Below are positions 52,955 to 64,000 of a stretch of 64,000 nt of DNA, one piece after another. Each line of letters begins with the position of its first letter. Positions within the stretch are counted from its first letter, which is position 1. A program made the position numbers and the translations under genes. The notes beneath the pieces are model-generated. The model was not told where the DNA came from, did not search any database, and was given only the letters and a program-made list of their open reading frames with translations. The stretch is from Dipylidium caninum (Eukaryota; Platyhelminthes; Cestoda; Cyclophyllidea; Dipylidiidae), in the NCBI GenBank assembly GCA_017562135.1, contig QEYB01001312.1, positions 558,001-622,000 on the forward strand, in the 5' to 3' direction.

Positions 52955-52996
52955 TAGATGTTTGTCTATTTTGTGGGCGCCACCTGCTTCCTCTTA

Positions 52997-53395
52997 TTAC
53001 TCTGCAGTACGGCACTTGCTTTTCTTAAAGCGATCTAAAGCATTAGAAGTGACGGAGTGGGAAATGCTCACCATTTTCAGCTCTCGACGGTATTTCCCGT
53101 GGCATATGAAATTGCGTAGTTTCTGGAGAGTACGCCGGTTACCACGAACAAACTTCGTCCGCACGATGGCTTTTCGAGGTTTGTGATCGTATCCAGCCTT
53201 TTTGGACAAAAAATATACTCCTTTTCCTCCCTTTTCAGCTTTGATACCCATCGCCTTCTTATGAACTATACCACAGTACTTGAAACAGTTCTTTCCCTTC
53301 AGATTAAGTGGATCACGACTGAATTGTTCACCGTTTCGTTTCATGAGAAAACAATGTGTGTTCTTGATAAGCATCCAATTAAGATGGGAGGCCAT
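52997..53395 (-). CDS. RPL28: 60S ribosomal protein eL28 (RPL28), no intron
   Basis: A structural protein of the large ribosomal subunit. The single open frame of 132 residues (human 137) starts MASHLNWMLIKNTHCFLMKR, matching the family start MSxHLxWMxxRNxxxFLxKR. It continues with DPLNLKGKNCFKYCGIVHKK, GKGVYFLSKK, the basic RKAIVRTKF segment and KYRRELKMVSISHSVTSN. There are no stops, frameshifts or obvious gaps, so it looks functional. The coding region is not interrupted by introns, unlike all its well-defined neighbours. It could be an old single-exon gene or an intact retrocopy; I see no poly(A) tract or flanking duplications. It is tail to tail with the BTB gene (267 bp apart) and divergent from the LUC7 gene. 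Confidence 0.92.
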   Translation of the reverse strand: MASHLNWMLIKNTHCFLMKRNGEQFSRDPLNLKGKNCFKYCGIVHKKAMGIKAEKGGKGVYFLSKKAGYDHKPRKAIVRTKFVRGNRRTLQKLRNFICHGKYRRELKMVSISHSVTSNALDRFKKSKCRTAE

Positions 53396-54393
53396 CGTTT
53401 AGGGAACACGACGTCAAGACGAAGCAACCGCTGGGATAGATAATTTAAACGACTTAGACAAGATCATTAGATAAAAGCAATTTTTGCTTAAACAAACAAA
53501 GTTGTCACACATTATACGTGGAAGTTCATGCATATGTTAGTAACTTAGACGAATTGGGGTATCGTGAAAGTGTTTGGTCGATCACTTTCACCCCGGGCTT
53601 ATTAATTGAGTAAACTGTTCTATCGAAAACCTAGAGAGTAGAAAACCCCGTGTTAAATATTACTGGAATGACGTTAAAGTAAGACTTTGAAGGGGAACGT
53701 ATGCACATGTGGTCTAAGTCAGTTTTATTTCGATTCACAATGTTAGAAGACCCAAATGACACAATTTATCATAATTTTTCTTTCTCCCTTAAGAACTTAT
53801 TCCTTTAACGGGCTCACCTTCAACCAACCAAAAAGTTTACACAATTCTCCGATTAACTGAAGTTGAATGTTTATAGACACTGGTAACCCACACTAAGTGT
53901 GCATTCGAATTTTTAATATAAAAGTTTTTCGTTGCTCTTCACTGGCGGTCAGATGTTAGGAACGGAGCCGCATAAGTTGAATACTGAATGACCGGGCAAC
54001 TTTCCTTAAATTATATCGACGGGTTAACCCGACGACCGCAGACATCTCGTGCATTAAAGCATGACATTTCCTTCAAACATCAAATTACCCTTGCGCATAG
54101 TACCACAGGTACACTGTCGTCTGTGGCGTCCGACAAATTATAGGTGGATTTCCCCGTTGTGCTTTTTTAGTTTGCTTGGAAATATCTTTTATACTCCACT
54201 TGGCGTAAACTTTTAAATGACTCGTCAGAAGCAATTTTAAAATAATTTTTGTCAATATGCATGTGCCTAACCGACCCAACTTAGTTTTCAAATCATACCT
54301 AACAAATTTATTTTCCCTTATATCCACGTTTTACTGTGCTGCTGCAGAATCTCGCTCACTGTTCTATTTCCGTTTTGTACTTGTCAATCGGCG
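53396..54393. other. 1-kb divergent intergenic region eL28 / LUC7-like
   Basis: AT-rich region holding the promoters of the divergent eL28 and LUC7-like genes. No coding similarity was recognised in it. Confidence 0.55.
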
Positions 54394-55794
54394 ATGGCTC
54401 TGGCGTCGCAGGCCGCCTTGCTGGACGAATTGTTGGGAAAGAATCGAGATGCTATAGATAGCGATGCAATGAAAGGCCCCCATTGGTCTGATGAGGATAT
54501 GTGCAGATATTTTCTGTGTGGATTTTGTCCCCATGATCTCTTTGTCAACACTAAAACGGATTTGGGTCCATGCGATAAAATGCACGACGAGCGGCTGCGA
54601 GAGAATTATAGAAAAAGCGGTCGGTTTGAGAAAATGGGTTATGAGGAGGAATTTTACCGATATTTATGCTATCTTCTTGAGGATGTTGATAAGCGCATAC
54701 GTCGCGGTCACGAACGTCTGTCGGTGAACAAGGGTGCCGCGCCTGCTGATCCCGATGCAGCGGCGGAGAAGGCTGACAAAATTGCCTCACTGACCCGGAG
54801 GATCAACGACCTCGTCGAGCAGGCAGAACAACTTGGCACGGAAGGCAACGTTGATCAAGCTCAGGGTGTATTGAAGCTCTGTGAGCAGCTGAAATTCGAA
54901 CGTTCTCAACTTGAAGGTGATACGCGGCCAGGCGCCGGACAGGTAACCTTGCCTTTCTGACATTAAATAATCATAGTCTAAGGAGTTGGAAGTCTGTGAG
55001 ATTTGCGGAGCCTTTCGAATTAAAGATGATGCGCCTCAACGAGTGGAGGAACATCTTGCTGGGAAAATGCATCTCGGTTATGCGAAAATTCGTGATTACG
55101 TAAGGGAGTACGGAGAAAAGCGTCTGAGAGAAAGAGAAAAGGAGCGTGAGGCAAGGGCCTCTCGCCAACGTGAGCGCCGTCGTAGCCGTGACAGGAGCAG
55201 AGAACGTCGGTAAGTCATATTTGTCTGTCTTCATCAAAAATACAGCAGAAATGCGGCTGGATGATTATATCGACTTCGACTTGTCAGGTATTTCCCCTAG
55301 TACGATTTTCGTTAGGCCATTCGCTCGATCCAGAATGGAAGGCGTCTCTTAATTGAAGGTACTTTAAATTATTTAAACAAACCTATCATTTTGAAATTAG
55401 TTAAACATTTCTGCAAGAGCTTTCCAGACATTTCGGGTTTTTATAACAACAGTGCGTTCGTAGTAGGCCGGACAGTGACTGGAAGGTAACTGACGTTGGT
55501 GCTCTTAATTTATGAACCATATATGTGTGTGACACCTCCGCGATGACGATGTTCTTTTTTTTCTTCAGGTCTTCTCGACATAAGGACCGTCATCACCACA
55601 GTGGGAGTCATCACCGTTCTAATCATGGCGACAAGCGGCGACGCGACCACTCAAGATCTCGCTCTCACTCGCGAAAGCACCATGATCGCCATCAGCGTCG
55701 ACATGGTGATCGTGCTCCGCACAGACCACCAAAGCGAACTGTATCACCTTTCAGTGCTGCCCGTAGGCCCCCGGAGGGCGCCGAAGACGATTAG
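54394..55794 (+). CDS. LUC7L: LUC7-like U1 snRNP-associated splicing factor, 3 exons
   Basis: LUC7 proteins are U1 snRNP components that influence 5' splice-site choice in the nucleus. Exons 54394-54942, 54983-55209 and 55569-55794 join in phase to 333 residues. The first zinc finger is CCCH (Cys37, Cys45, Cys60, His64) within CRYFLCGFCPHDLF and LGPCDKMHDE. A coiled coil follows, around residues 130-175. The second finger is C2H2 (Cys188, Cys191, His207, His213) in VCEICGAF and HLAGKMHLGYAKI. The C-terminus is an Arg/Ser/His-rich domain (RERRRSRDRSRERR, then HRSNHGDKRRRDHSRSRSHS) ending in acidic residues. The RS-type tail is much shorter than in human LUC7L2. Introns are 40 nt (54943-54982) and 359 nt. 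The start ATG gives the usual MALASQAALLDELLGKNRD opening of the family. Confidence 0.95.
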
Positions 55795-56125
55795 ATGTAA
55801 TTCTGCTGTTATTAACGTTGTACATACAAAATATGCTTACTACTTGTTCGCCAGCGGTGCTTCCTAACGAAGGCTCGTAAATGCAGGAATGTTGGCCGTT
55901 ATGCTAAGCATTTTATTCGGGTCCTTCGATCGTGTTTGTACTTCAAGCAACCTACTCGCCGTTATACTATGGTGCAATGAACTCTCCCTTCTCTCTCCCA
56001 ATCAGATATCTTAGTGTGGTACCCATTTTCCTGTGTACACATTGTTCACAGTGAATTAGCATCATCGGGTTAGAGGACAGTGAATTGGGATGGAGGGGGA
56101 TGAGTGGTTATATCGGCTCTAAGAT
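55795..56125. other. Convergent 3' region LUC7L / AIP
   Basis: 331 bp between two tail-to-tail stops, holding both 3' UTRs. A minus-strand AATAAA at 55912-55917 could serve AIP (about 210 nt after its stop). No plus-strand AATAAA was found for the LUC7-like gene. Confidence 0.45.
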
Positions 56126-59100
56126 CTACGTTCGGCTGAATATCTTCCCGGCGAGAAGCCGGCGTTCTTGTTCTTTGCATTCCCGATTTATCCTGTCCAG
56201 GTTGGCGAGTTCCCGGTCTACGCAGACTGTCATTGTGTCTGGTGCCAGTTCTTTGACACGCAAGAAGTCTGCCTGAGCTAGTTGAACGTCAGAAGTTGCT
56301 GAGTAGGCTTGTGCCCGCCGGAAGAGAGCTTTGACATTGTCATTATCTCGCGTCAGCGCCTCACTCGTGCTCCGAATCGCGCCGTAGTAGTCCTCCACCC
56401 CGCAAAAGAAGATAATCTCTCTACTGCCTGCACACAGGTAGTATGGCAAAGGGTGTGTTCTTACTGACCTTCATCTTGAACTGGCATTGGGCCATGTTGA
56501 CGTAGAAGGGGACGCGCATTCTGTCAAGACGCAGGTGTTCCGGGTCACCCGGTTTCTCTGAGAGGGAGAGCTGTTCAACCAGATTGAGGGCTTCCTCGTA
56601 CTTGGCCGCAGCGTCGAACCATTGGCCTCGAGCGTAGAGTTCGTTCCCGGCACGTCGCAATTGTGGAATCGCCTCGGCCTTCTCCTCTGGTGTCATTATC
56701 CAACTTTCTTTAGGCGCATCGTTCGGCAAAATCACTCTAAAATCGTCACCAAGGTGAAGGCCCAACTTGGCAGTGATCCTTAGCGGATGGGATTTCCCCA
56801 GTTAGTTTAACGAGCTAATAACTTTCGCATTTAGCTAAAAAGGTTGGACTCATCAATTTGGATGCTAAGTTAAATTACGGTTGGGAATTGGGGAAAAGCT
56901 GAATCAGGAGCAACTGAGAAAGTGTCGCCCACAAATAGCGTGAGATATTTGCAAAGCGCAAGTCATGAACAAGCGTGCTAGTCTGGTCTAGCGCATATAA
57001 TTGGTGAACACGTCTCGACTGCCCACAGGGTGACCGGTCGAGCGACCTGCGAAATGCTGACCCCAGACACGTTGGCTCTGACCGCTATAACTCGCTGTCG
57101 CCGAGGGGGTGCACATTTGTGCGAGCGACTTTGCGGAGTCATTGCTAGTTTATCCCGGCAGCTATCCAGCGCCGATATCTCATTTTCCCTACAAAAAGTT
57201 CGACGCTTGTTTTAGTGTGTTACCTACCTTTAGCCCCCATCCTAAGCTTTAAAATGTTCATTTCTCAGTCGCAGGTTAGAAACATTAATTTTATTTTATG
57301 TCACTTTTAGAGTTGGCCCATCTGTTGGTCGCACGATTCGATGTTAGCTGGACGAGTGACTGACACTGGGACGTCACAGTAAATGTGGCAAACAGGAATA
57401 GTGCTAGGCGACGATTAGCATAGCCAAAAGGCAGGAGGAGCAGTGGTAGGGGTCCAGTCAACATGGCTGCGGAGCCACACACGAGCAAAGGATTCAAATG
57501 GAGATTAAGTTAAGGAAGACGAGACCCACGCGTGGAGGTCGAAGATGAACTCAAGCAACCGTGGCCTGGCGAAAAGGTCATCGAGGTCGGGGTAGCCAAG
57601 ACCGCCTTGAGCCTGCAGACTCATGAAGGCGCAGGCGTGTTTGGGTGGGTTGGACGAGTCGCCTGTGCGGTCGAGCATGTAGTCGCGCAGTTTTTTGTTC
57701 ACTGCCGGGAACGCGACCAGTTGACGTGGAGGCACCATGAAGGCTGCCACTTCGCCAACCACCATAGTCTGCAGGCAGTACTCCCAAAACTGCACAATTT
57801 AAAGTGTAAGGGGCTCTTTCTATTACCCAAAACAAAATTTTAAAGACAGTAGTCAGGTTGTGAGCAGCATTATTCGCAGAAATGCTTCCACGACGCCAAG
57901 GTGACATCCAGCCTGGCCATGTTAAGGGCTCATCATGCATGAGGCTGCTTACAGCAATGCGGGGGAATCCGCATACGGTCGGGTGTCAAGCAAAACTAGT
58001 GATCTTAGATCTGCCAACTATCATTCTTTGATCCTGGCTCTTGATTACTTTCCCCCTTTTCAAAACGGAAGTTAGGCCTTATGTCTTTAATCCAACAGAA
58101 TTGCCGGTGATGATAGTTTAAAGAGAAGAATCTTAATAGTATTTGAACAATCTCACTAATTGACAAACTGAGTACTCTGTGCCCGACCTCCAGTCTCCAC
58201 AACGTCGAATTTCAATTGTCCGACAGAGAGGACGAGTTTACATGGCGATGAATAGATTTTTGAAAAAAAGAAGACAAATAACATACAGAAGGATAAAGCG
58301 CTTGTCGTGCCGCCACTGCTTTTGACTTATCCAAGTGCAGATGGAAAACGGTAAAAGTAGCCTAACAGGATGTGAGAGGCTAAACTTTCTGCAACACGCT
58401 GAACCTCAACAAGAGGTTGGAGCCTTCTTCGATGGCCACACAAATACTGTTTATCAAAAAATGTACGGTCCGGGCCTGGAAAGCCTCAACAGGGCAGTGT
58501 GTAACCCTTTAATCCACCACAAATAAGCTCCTTTTACTGAATAATATATCCTGGTGCCGATTTGGGATGAACTCAAGACGCCATGCAAACATTTGCCAGT
58601 CTCACCAAAGAAGGTTAACTTCCAAGTGGGACTGCAGTTTTGCAGTGAGGAAGAATTAAATCAAAACACCGCAAATCACAGTTTGTGGTGGTAGCTCCAT
58701 GCCATTTGAGAGGAGGGGGGGCAGGGGGGAGGCGGGGAGTCCATCCACTTGGACGGACAGAAATTGTCCTATTTGGCACCTAGACACGCGAAGAAGTGAC
58801 GAATAATTGCGGGTGGCTGGTTGGAATGACTATAAGTAACGTCAAGGCAAACTAATGAATAGACAGCCGCGAACAGATTCAATCCGAAATAAAATATCGG
58901 CTGGGGAATCAAAGAAGGGATGACTGCTGCGGCGGCGATTACGATGGAACAGGTGTATTTGAAATTCCCACCGTATAGTAAAAAAAAGGGAATACTCCCT
59001 GAGCTGCGGAGTCAACATTACAGCATTAGGCATATAAAAGAGTGGGAAGGTGTGTATCCCACGGGGAGTGGACGTTTACATACGAGGGTTACGTTGCCCC

Positions 59101-60017
59101 GTAAAGCAGTTCGCAAGTAGAAGATAGATAATCGACTCTCAGGAAGCAAAGTTGGGCGGAGGCTCCGCCGGTGAAGGCTATCGCGGAATAAGCGGAAATA
59201 AGGGGAAGGCGAGTGACTGGCCACTGCTAACAAGGCCCGATTTCGACGTGGGGGCTGGGTCAGCAGCACAGAGGGGTGATCTCCTTTATTCCTTCACGAT
59301 TCTGTCTGTCGGTAAGACCGGAGTGTAACCAAGTTGTGACTGTGATAGTGCTACACACACGTAATTATGGGCAATGTTTTGTTACAACGAAGATGTGATA
59401 TTTTGACGTCTTGAGGACTTTGGCGTTATTAATTAGCTGCCAGGCCTCCGTTGTGCTGGAGGCTACGGCCCCAATGCGCCTTTTACGTAACGAATGGCTG
59501 TACAAACCTCAATTTGGAAATCCTTTCCGCAGTACAATTCCATCCTTTTGCCGTATTTCTTCGTATCGTCCAGATAGATTTCCGGCTGATCAGGATCTCT
59601 GATTCGATAATCAAAGATAAATTTTGTTAGCTTGGGATAGGCGATGCCCCCGCCGGGAGCGCTGCACTCAGCGGGCATCCGCGAGGCGCTCCCAACGTGG
59701 AGGATACGTTTTCGGATGTTGTGCCGTGCCAGGTAGCCAAGAGCCGTTGATAAAGGAGGCTTTTTGTTCGCACTGTCTGGTAAACCATCCTCGCGAGCTC
59801 TTCTCAGAACATCGGCCATGCGGTTCATCAGCCTCGCACCCTCCTCCTTCGAACCTACGCCGCCGTCGTCAAAATGGTCGCAGCAGGAGACACAATCGTT
59901 GGTTGTCGAGGCTTCCGAAATGTCCGCTGTCTCTCCTGTCACCGTCGTGGACGCACTTTTACTCTCTCCTCCGTTTCTCCCAGCCTTATTACCCTCTTCC
60001 TTGCCTTTTTTGCTCAT
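56126..60017 (-). CDS. AIP: AIP-like FKBP/TPR co-chaperone, 4 exons
   Basis: AIP-family proteins bind Hsp90 and client receptors such as the aryl hydrocarbon receptor in the cytosol. Exons: 59508-60017, 57530-57789, 56469-56736 and 56126-56392; 434 aa against 330 in human. An FKBP-like domain spans about residues 85-255 (KRMELYCGKDFQIE joined to FWEYCLQTMVVGEVAAF, then LGYPDLDDLF). It belongs to the AIP type, in which the prolyl-isomerase site is thought to be inactive. Three TPR repeats follow: ESWIMTPEEKAEAIP and AGNELYARGQWFDAAAKYEEA; PFYVNMAQCQFKMKDYYGAI; and VKALFRRAQAYSA. The C-terminal helix ends GKIFSRT, like human GIFSH. The N-terminus has 66 extra residues before an internal MADVLRRAREDG, which resembles the human start MADIIARLREDG. 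The last intron was set at 76 nt because it leaves an ungapped TPR. Confidence 0.9.
57790..59507 (-). other. AIP intron 1, 1.7 kb
   Basis: Lies between the donor GAG/GTTTGT and the acceptor TTGTGCAG/TTTTGG. A low-complexity G-rich stretch is near 58711-58738. No nested gene was recognised. The second AIP intron (56737-57529, 0.8 kb) also appears empty. Confidence 0.55.
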
Positions 60018-61529
60018 GCTCTGAAGGGAAAACAGACATCAGCGTTTTGCGTAGCTCGAGAGCCAGTTTTAACCCGGAGGTTGCACATACGACTATGACT
60101 CTCGTATGGCCTTAAAGCGCCATAGTCGACTCCAAACGCGGCTGGCACAAGAGGAGGAGGAGCTGCATTAAATTAACGAACTACAACCAGACAAGCGACA
60201 GAAATCCTCGTTATACACACAATCACCTCGCAAAACCAAGTGCTGCGCATCTTATACCCAGGAAGAGAGCAGCACGGCGCCGGAAAAAGACCATTGAGAA
60301 GCAGCACAAAGGAGCTTGATTGAAATGCCGCAGGATGACTAGATCCCACTTGCCACTGGCAATCGGCCAAGAGTAACTACAGTCGAAGATAAACAGTCTT
60401 GTCCAAGAGAGGTTGATGGACGCGAGTGGTACAGACTCGGTTAAGGGAGAGCTGGCTGAGGGACCCCGCATGTGCGGACTGAGCCGCTCTGACAGTTCAG
60501 TACAGGCAGCATGCGCGAAATTCTCCGCGCAAAGGCGGCTCTGATGGCCATGCGCATCCCAGTGGTAGGAAGCGAGTTTGATTTCCTCAAGAGAGTCACA
60601 TCAAAGTGTAGTGAACGGCCCTCTTCTACATGGAACTCTGTGCCTACCAGGACATATTTCCCCACGTTCAACTGCCCTCTCGAGTAATAAATATGTGCGA
60701 ACAAGGAACATCTAAGACACACTTTTGTTTTCGTGTCGCCATCGCGAATGAATGTAGCCTTCATTACAGCCCTACTTGAGTTACTCAAAAAAGTGAAATA
60801 CGCCTTACAAATTGGGAGCCCCAGAGCCCATCCTCTTGCCTTTTATAAGAATTTTTAAAAACGGAATCCTCGGCAGTTAACCAACGCATACCTACTTTAG
60901 CCTTTATGATGCTGCTAGGTTTCAAAAAAGCGCGAGAGGATTTAACGGGGTCAACAACCCCAATGCTGTGGCCGAAAGTTGTAATTAAGTTGTACTGCTC
61001 CAGCCGACCGACTAGACTTCATCAGTTCCCAAGGGCCACAAGAAAAGCGGGAAGAGTTTCACTTAATGGAGGATTACCTGGGTGAACTTAAACTCAAGGC
61101 ACTAGCTTTACCCTCGTAAAGATCTTTTGTTAAGCACGCAACAGAATATAGCAAACAGGAGGTGGAAAGTGGCAGAGCCGGTCTCCCACTCAATGCAGGA
61201 AAAATGTGTAAAATAAGTATCACCTCTAGTGAAAACAAAAGGAAACCTCAACAAGTAGGTAAGATAAGCGCCAGGCCTAGTCAAAATGGACTCAGCCATG
61301 CACATTCAAAGACTCAAGGCAAACAAATTGGAAGTTAGTAGAAGTTAGACCTGGTCAAAAAGTCATTTATTGGTTTTCGGGACGAACGACAAGAGCGAGG
61401 ACAGAGGCGACAGCGGGCTGCAAGAAAAAAGCGTTGGTGATTGGTAGAATGTCGGAGGGGTGGGAGGGGAGTGGGTGCGTCAGGCGAAGAGGGGCAGACC
61501 CAGTGTAGGCCGACTGGAGACACTGAAAA
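60018..61529. other. Interval upstream of AIP
   Basis: About 1.5 kb including the AIP promoter. A minus-strand frame of 115 codons (60441-60788) is open but matches nothing I know and lacks a convincing context. The right end holds the 3' UTR of the 90-aa gene. Confidence 0.45.
61366..61371 (-). terminator. AATAAA poly(A) signal of the 90-aa protein gene
   Basis: AATAAA on the minus strand, about 160 nt after the stop codon at 61530; it supports the gene's direction and 3' end. Confidence 0.5.
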
Positions 61530-61847
61530 TCACACAGATTGCTGATCTGGTTGGCTGAGCTGTTGTGGGTCGTCAGTCCTGCTACCCTCTTCCAGACAGG
61601 CGAGACGCTTGAAAATCTCATCCAATTGCGCTGTAGTGGTCTGTCGAATTTCATTCAGGTTTGCGGACAGCGTGCAAATACCTGAGGAGAAGGGTAAAGG
61701 CTAAAGGGATTATGCAAAACTCTTACTAGCATTCGTAGACGTTTGCAGAACCAATACCAATTTCCCCATGTCGGGGGGAATTTTGGGTATCTGGGGAGCG
61801 GTTAACCGATTTCTGTGGGGAGCAGGAAAGGTGGAAAGAGACTCCAT
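61530..61847 (-). CDS. Unrecognised 90-aa coiled-coil protein, 2 exons
   Basis: I do not recognise the family. Exon 1 (61727-61847) starts MESLSTFPAPHRNRLTAPQI and ends LVLVLQTSTNA at a GTAAGA donor in phase 1. Exon 2 (61530-61681) follows a strong acceptor (ACCCTTCTCCTCAG) in the matching phase and reads SICTLSANLNEI, then RQTTTAQLDEIFKRLACLEE, ending QPDQQSV and TGA. The 45-nt intron is typical of this locus. Residues about 42-72 show heptad spacing of Leu and Ile (L, L, I, L, I, L, L), predicting a short amphipathic helix. The proline-rich start has no signal peptide or membrane segment. An in-frame stop lies about 80 nt upstream of the ATG. Size and shape recall small subunits of coiled-coil complexes such as BLOC/BORC, but this is only an analogy. 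A poly(A) signal lies downstream. Confidence 0.65.
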
Positions 61848-64000
61848 CCGAAATTTGTTAGTCACTATTGGAGATGTCACGAGTGAACTGATGAGTGAAA
61901 GGGAGCGTTTCTTGAAGAAATGTCTTCAGTAACCGCCACGTAAGCGAGAGCAGAAAGTGACGAGGCGAATGGGCTCCAAGTGGTATATGTGACGGAGTCG
62001 TGTCAGTTAGTGACATGTCTGCAACACAATAACGACCAACCGGGCAGAGAAGACTGCCTTAACGCTGGCACAAAAGCGGTCAGTTTAAGGATTCTGTGGT
62101 AATGGTGGGGGGAGCTCGAGCCTCAGATCGAGGCACCCTTCCTAAGCTTTCAGTCTACTTGATTATTTTCTACGTTAATAAAACATTCCACGCCGCGCTA
62201 TCCTTATTACACCCTCGGGAGGCGACCAGAGGCGCCCCATTGCGTTGCTCATTAACCTGATTAAGACTTTAGACGGGTACCCGCGGTAGAAAAAGTGGTT
62301 TGTCTTGAAAAAACCTTTCTCCTCTCTAAGCAGGAATTAGATGACAATGATGATTGCGAGATGACGATTCGAAACGCCTTAATTACAGTCAAAAGAAAGG
62401 CATAAAAAATTTCCACGCAAAAATCTAGACAGGATCGCAATGTCGGACTTATTTGTGCGCAAATAAATCTCCTCTCCCTGACACACCGAGAGTCAGACAG
62501 GGACAGTGGGCGGAGAAATAAACTTGTCAACCTGGGACAAAACACAACACAGACACCGACATTTAGATTCACTTGCGTCAGCCAAGCCCGATCCAAGCAC
62601 AGGGAACAGGGAGTAATCATCGTCTACGGAGTACCCGATGCGCAGACATTGCAGTGAAAGAAGTGAGTTAATACTTACTTCTCTGAATGTGCTTCTACCT
62701 AGGAGCACTAGATGTAAACACTACATATACAATGATGAAGCATTGCTTTAAAAAAAAATCGAATATTCGGACGGAAAGAGGAAGAACTTGGTGCGCAAAC
62801 TGGCAGGCGGCAAGAACAGCTTAGCGTTCTAAATGCAAGAGGAAAAGCGCAATCAAGGGCAAGTAAGAAGAAACTCAATGGACCCACAGGGCCAAGTGGA
62901 TCACCCAAATCATCTCTTTAAGCCCCTTCGTAACAATCCTACTTGTTCACGTGGAATACGTAAAATTCTTCGTGAATCCACTATGCACCTCGAGGAAAAC
63001 AAGTATAATGTCATTTGTTAAGAAATCTGCCACGGTCAGCACTAACCAAGACCAATTTCCTCCTCTAATTACTTTTTGAACTACCCGATATTCGAATTGG
63101 AGTTGAGCGAAGTCGACGATGAGGAGAAGCAGAAAACTAATGGCAGGGCAGCGTTGGCAGTGGCAATGAGAGGAGGAAGTGGTGTGCCCAAAGTGGTAAG
63201 ACGTGTTCTGCTCCAGTACAAGGGCTATCTACGCATTCCATTCGGGGTGGGGGCCAACATCAGCCGGTCCCAACAAATGAACCCAAAATGGACACATACT
63301 ATCCGCCTTCTTCTTCATCTCCTCCTCCTCCTACTACTAATACTACGCTGAGAGGTCGTTCAACGAGCACATTGCACTAGTATTCTTCATTCGGACCGAT
63401 GGCTTCGAGCGGTGAAGCTAGCCTTCATGTTTCAGTTCTTCTTCGAACACTGTTACAATTACTCCTTTCATTACAGGACGAGCTTCTATCAATTCTCGTG
63501 TTGGTAAAAGACAGGAAGGACGGGGGAAGGAGGTTTAGGATGGCGAATCAAACAGACAAAATTTATTCCGCTTTTGAAGGAAAGGATGACGCCCAAAACA
63601 ATGTCGCTGTTCCCACCCGTCCGACTCTTCCTATCTTTGAGTCGCCTTCTCTGAACTGACCCGAGTACTTATGACATCATCCTTTTTGCCTTGCACCATC
63701 ATCTTTCCATGCACACTCACCTCGCCCATTCGACGGGGAGGAGAATCAACGAGAATCTTGCCGTAACCGCATTTATATAACGCAAGTCGCCCATGTCAAA
63801 GTTGTCACTTATGACTCCTAAATTGTCTACTCAATCAACGTAGGATTGCTTCCCGACTTCGGACTTGTGACACCTTTAGAGGCGGAAACTAGCCAAGACG
63901 ATTGCTTCCGATGAGATGTATAATCGGACTCTGTCAGTTTTCCAAGGATGGCCTGGTTAATAGTAAGATGAGCAAAAAAATGGAGAAAGTTCCTAGAAGA
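61848..64000. other. Right-hand 2.1 kb without a recognised gene
   Basis: Frames at 62261-62620 (-), 63076-63351 (+) and 63399-63659 (+) are open for 86-119 codons but have skewed composition (leucine runs from CTC/CTT repeats) and no known motif. A possible donor at 63198 has no plausible acceptor nearby. An exon of a gene continuing off the right edge cannot be excluded. Confidence 0.4.

Noticed and set aside
56393..56468. Alternative 37-nt AIP intron (donor GTAAGA, acceptor GTGTGCAG)
   Set aside because: Phase-compatible with good sites, but it would insert about 13 residues inside a TPR helix; the 76-nt intron gives an ungapped TPR.
60441..60788. 115-codon minus-strand open frame upstream of AIP
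   Set aside because: No recognisable domain, no splice context and no supporting poly(A) signal.
63076..63351. Plus-strand frame ending in a leucine run
   Set aside because: The leucines come from CTC/CTT repeats, and the only possible intron would be 21 nt.
1..64000. tRNA, rRNA, CRISPR arrays or intact transposons
   Set aside because: No B-box with matching cloverleaf, conserved rRNA segment, spaced repeat array, reverse-transcriptase or transposase motif was found on reading.

Overview
The window is nuclear DNA from a flatworm, most probably a tapeworm. Its genes are eukaryotic and split by introns, and exons near 5' ends are separated by micro-introns of 30-45 nt while later introns reach kilobases, a pattern typical of flatworms. 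There is no prokaryotic operon structure, tRNA, rRNA or CRISPR array that I can see, and no intact transposon. Intron-exon structures were derived by hand from splice sites, codon phase and family similarity; no search was run.

Layout, left to right. (1) A minus-strand synaptobrevin/VAMP exon at 185-327, the rest of the gene running off the left edge or unresolved. (2) One plus-strand beta-arrestin-like gene of about 39.5 kb and 14 exons (1635-41102), with a normal arrestin core and a C-tail enlarged to a predicted 621-624 residues. Most of the left two thirds of the window is its introns, including one of 15.4 kb. (3) A GC-rich 3.6-kb interval with possible exons of an unknown plus-strand gene. 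(4) A compact block from 44.7 to 60.0 kb: MFSD10-like transporter (-, 10 exons, 453 aa), DNAJC17-like J/RRM protein (-, 8 exons, 289 aa), a BTB/BACK protein with a possible jacalin-like C-terminus (+), ribosomal protein eL28 (-, no intron), a LUC7-like U1 snRNP protein (+, 333 aa) and an AIP-like FKBP/TPR co-chaperone (-, 434 aa). (5) A small two-exon minus-strand gene for an unrecognised 90-aa protein (61530-61847), then about 2 kb in which I recognise nothing.

The neighbours do not form one pathway. Synaptobrevin (vesicle fusion) and beta-arrestin (GPCR desensitisation and endocytosis) are divergent; DNAJC17 and LUC7 are both splicing-related; AIP and DNAJC17 are co-chaperone-type proteins. 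DNAJC17 and the BTB gene are head to head across 407 bp and may share a promoter. BTB/eL28 and LUC7/AIP are tail-to-tail pairs about 0.3 kb apart.

Points most worth a second look: the 90-aa coiled-coil protein, the long arrestin tail with an exon that can be read in two phase-compatible frames, the 30-nt GC-AG intron in DNAJC17, the frame break near the end of the BTB gene, the N-terminal extension of AIP, and the unassigned exons around 41.6-42.6 kb.
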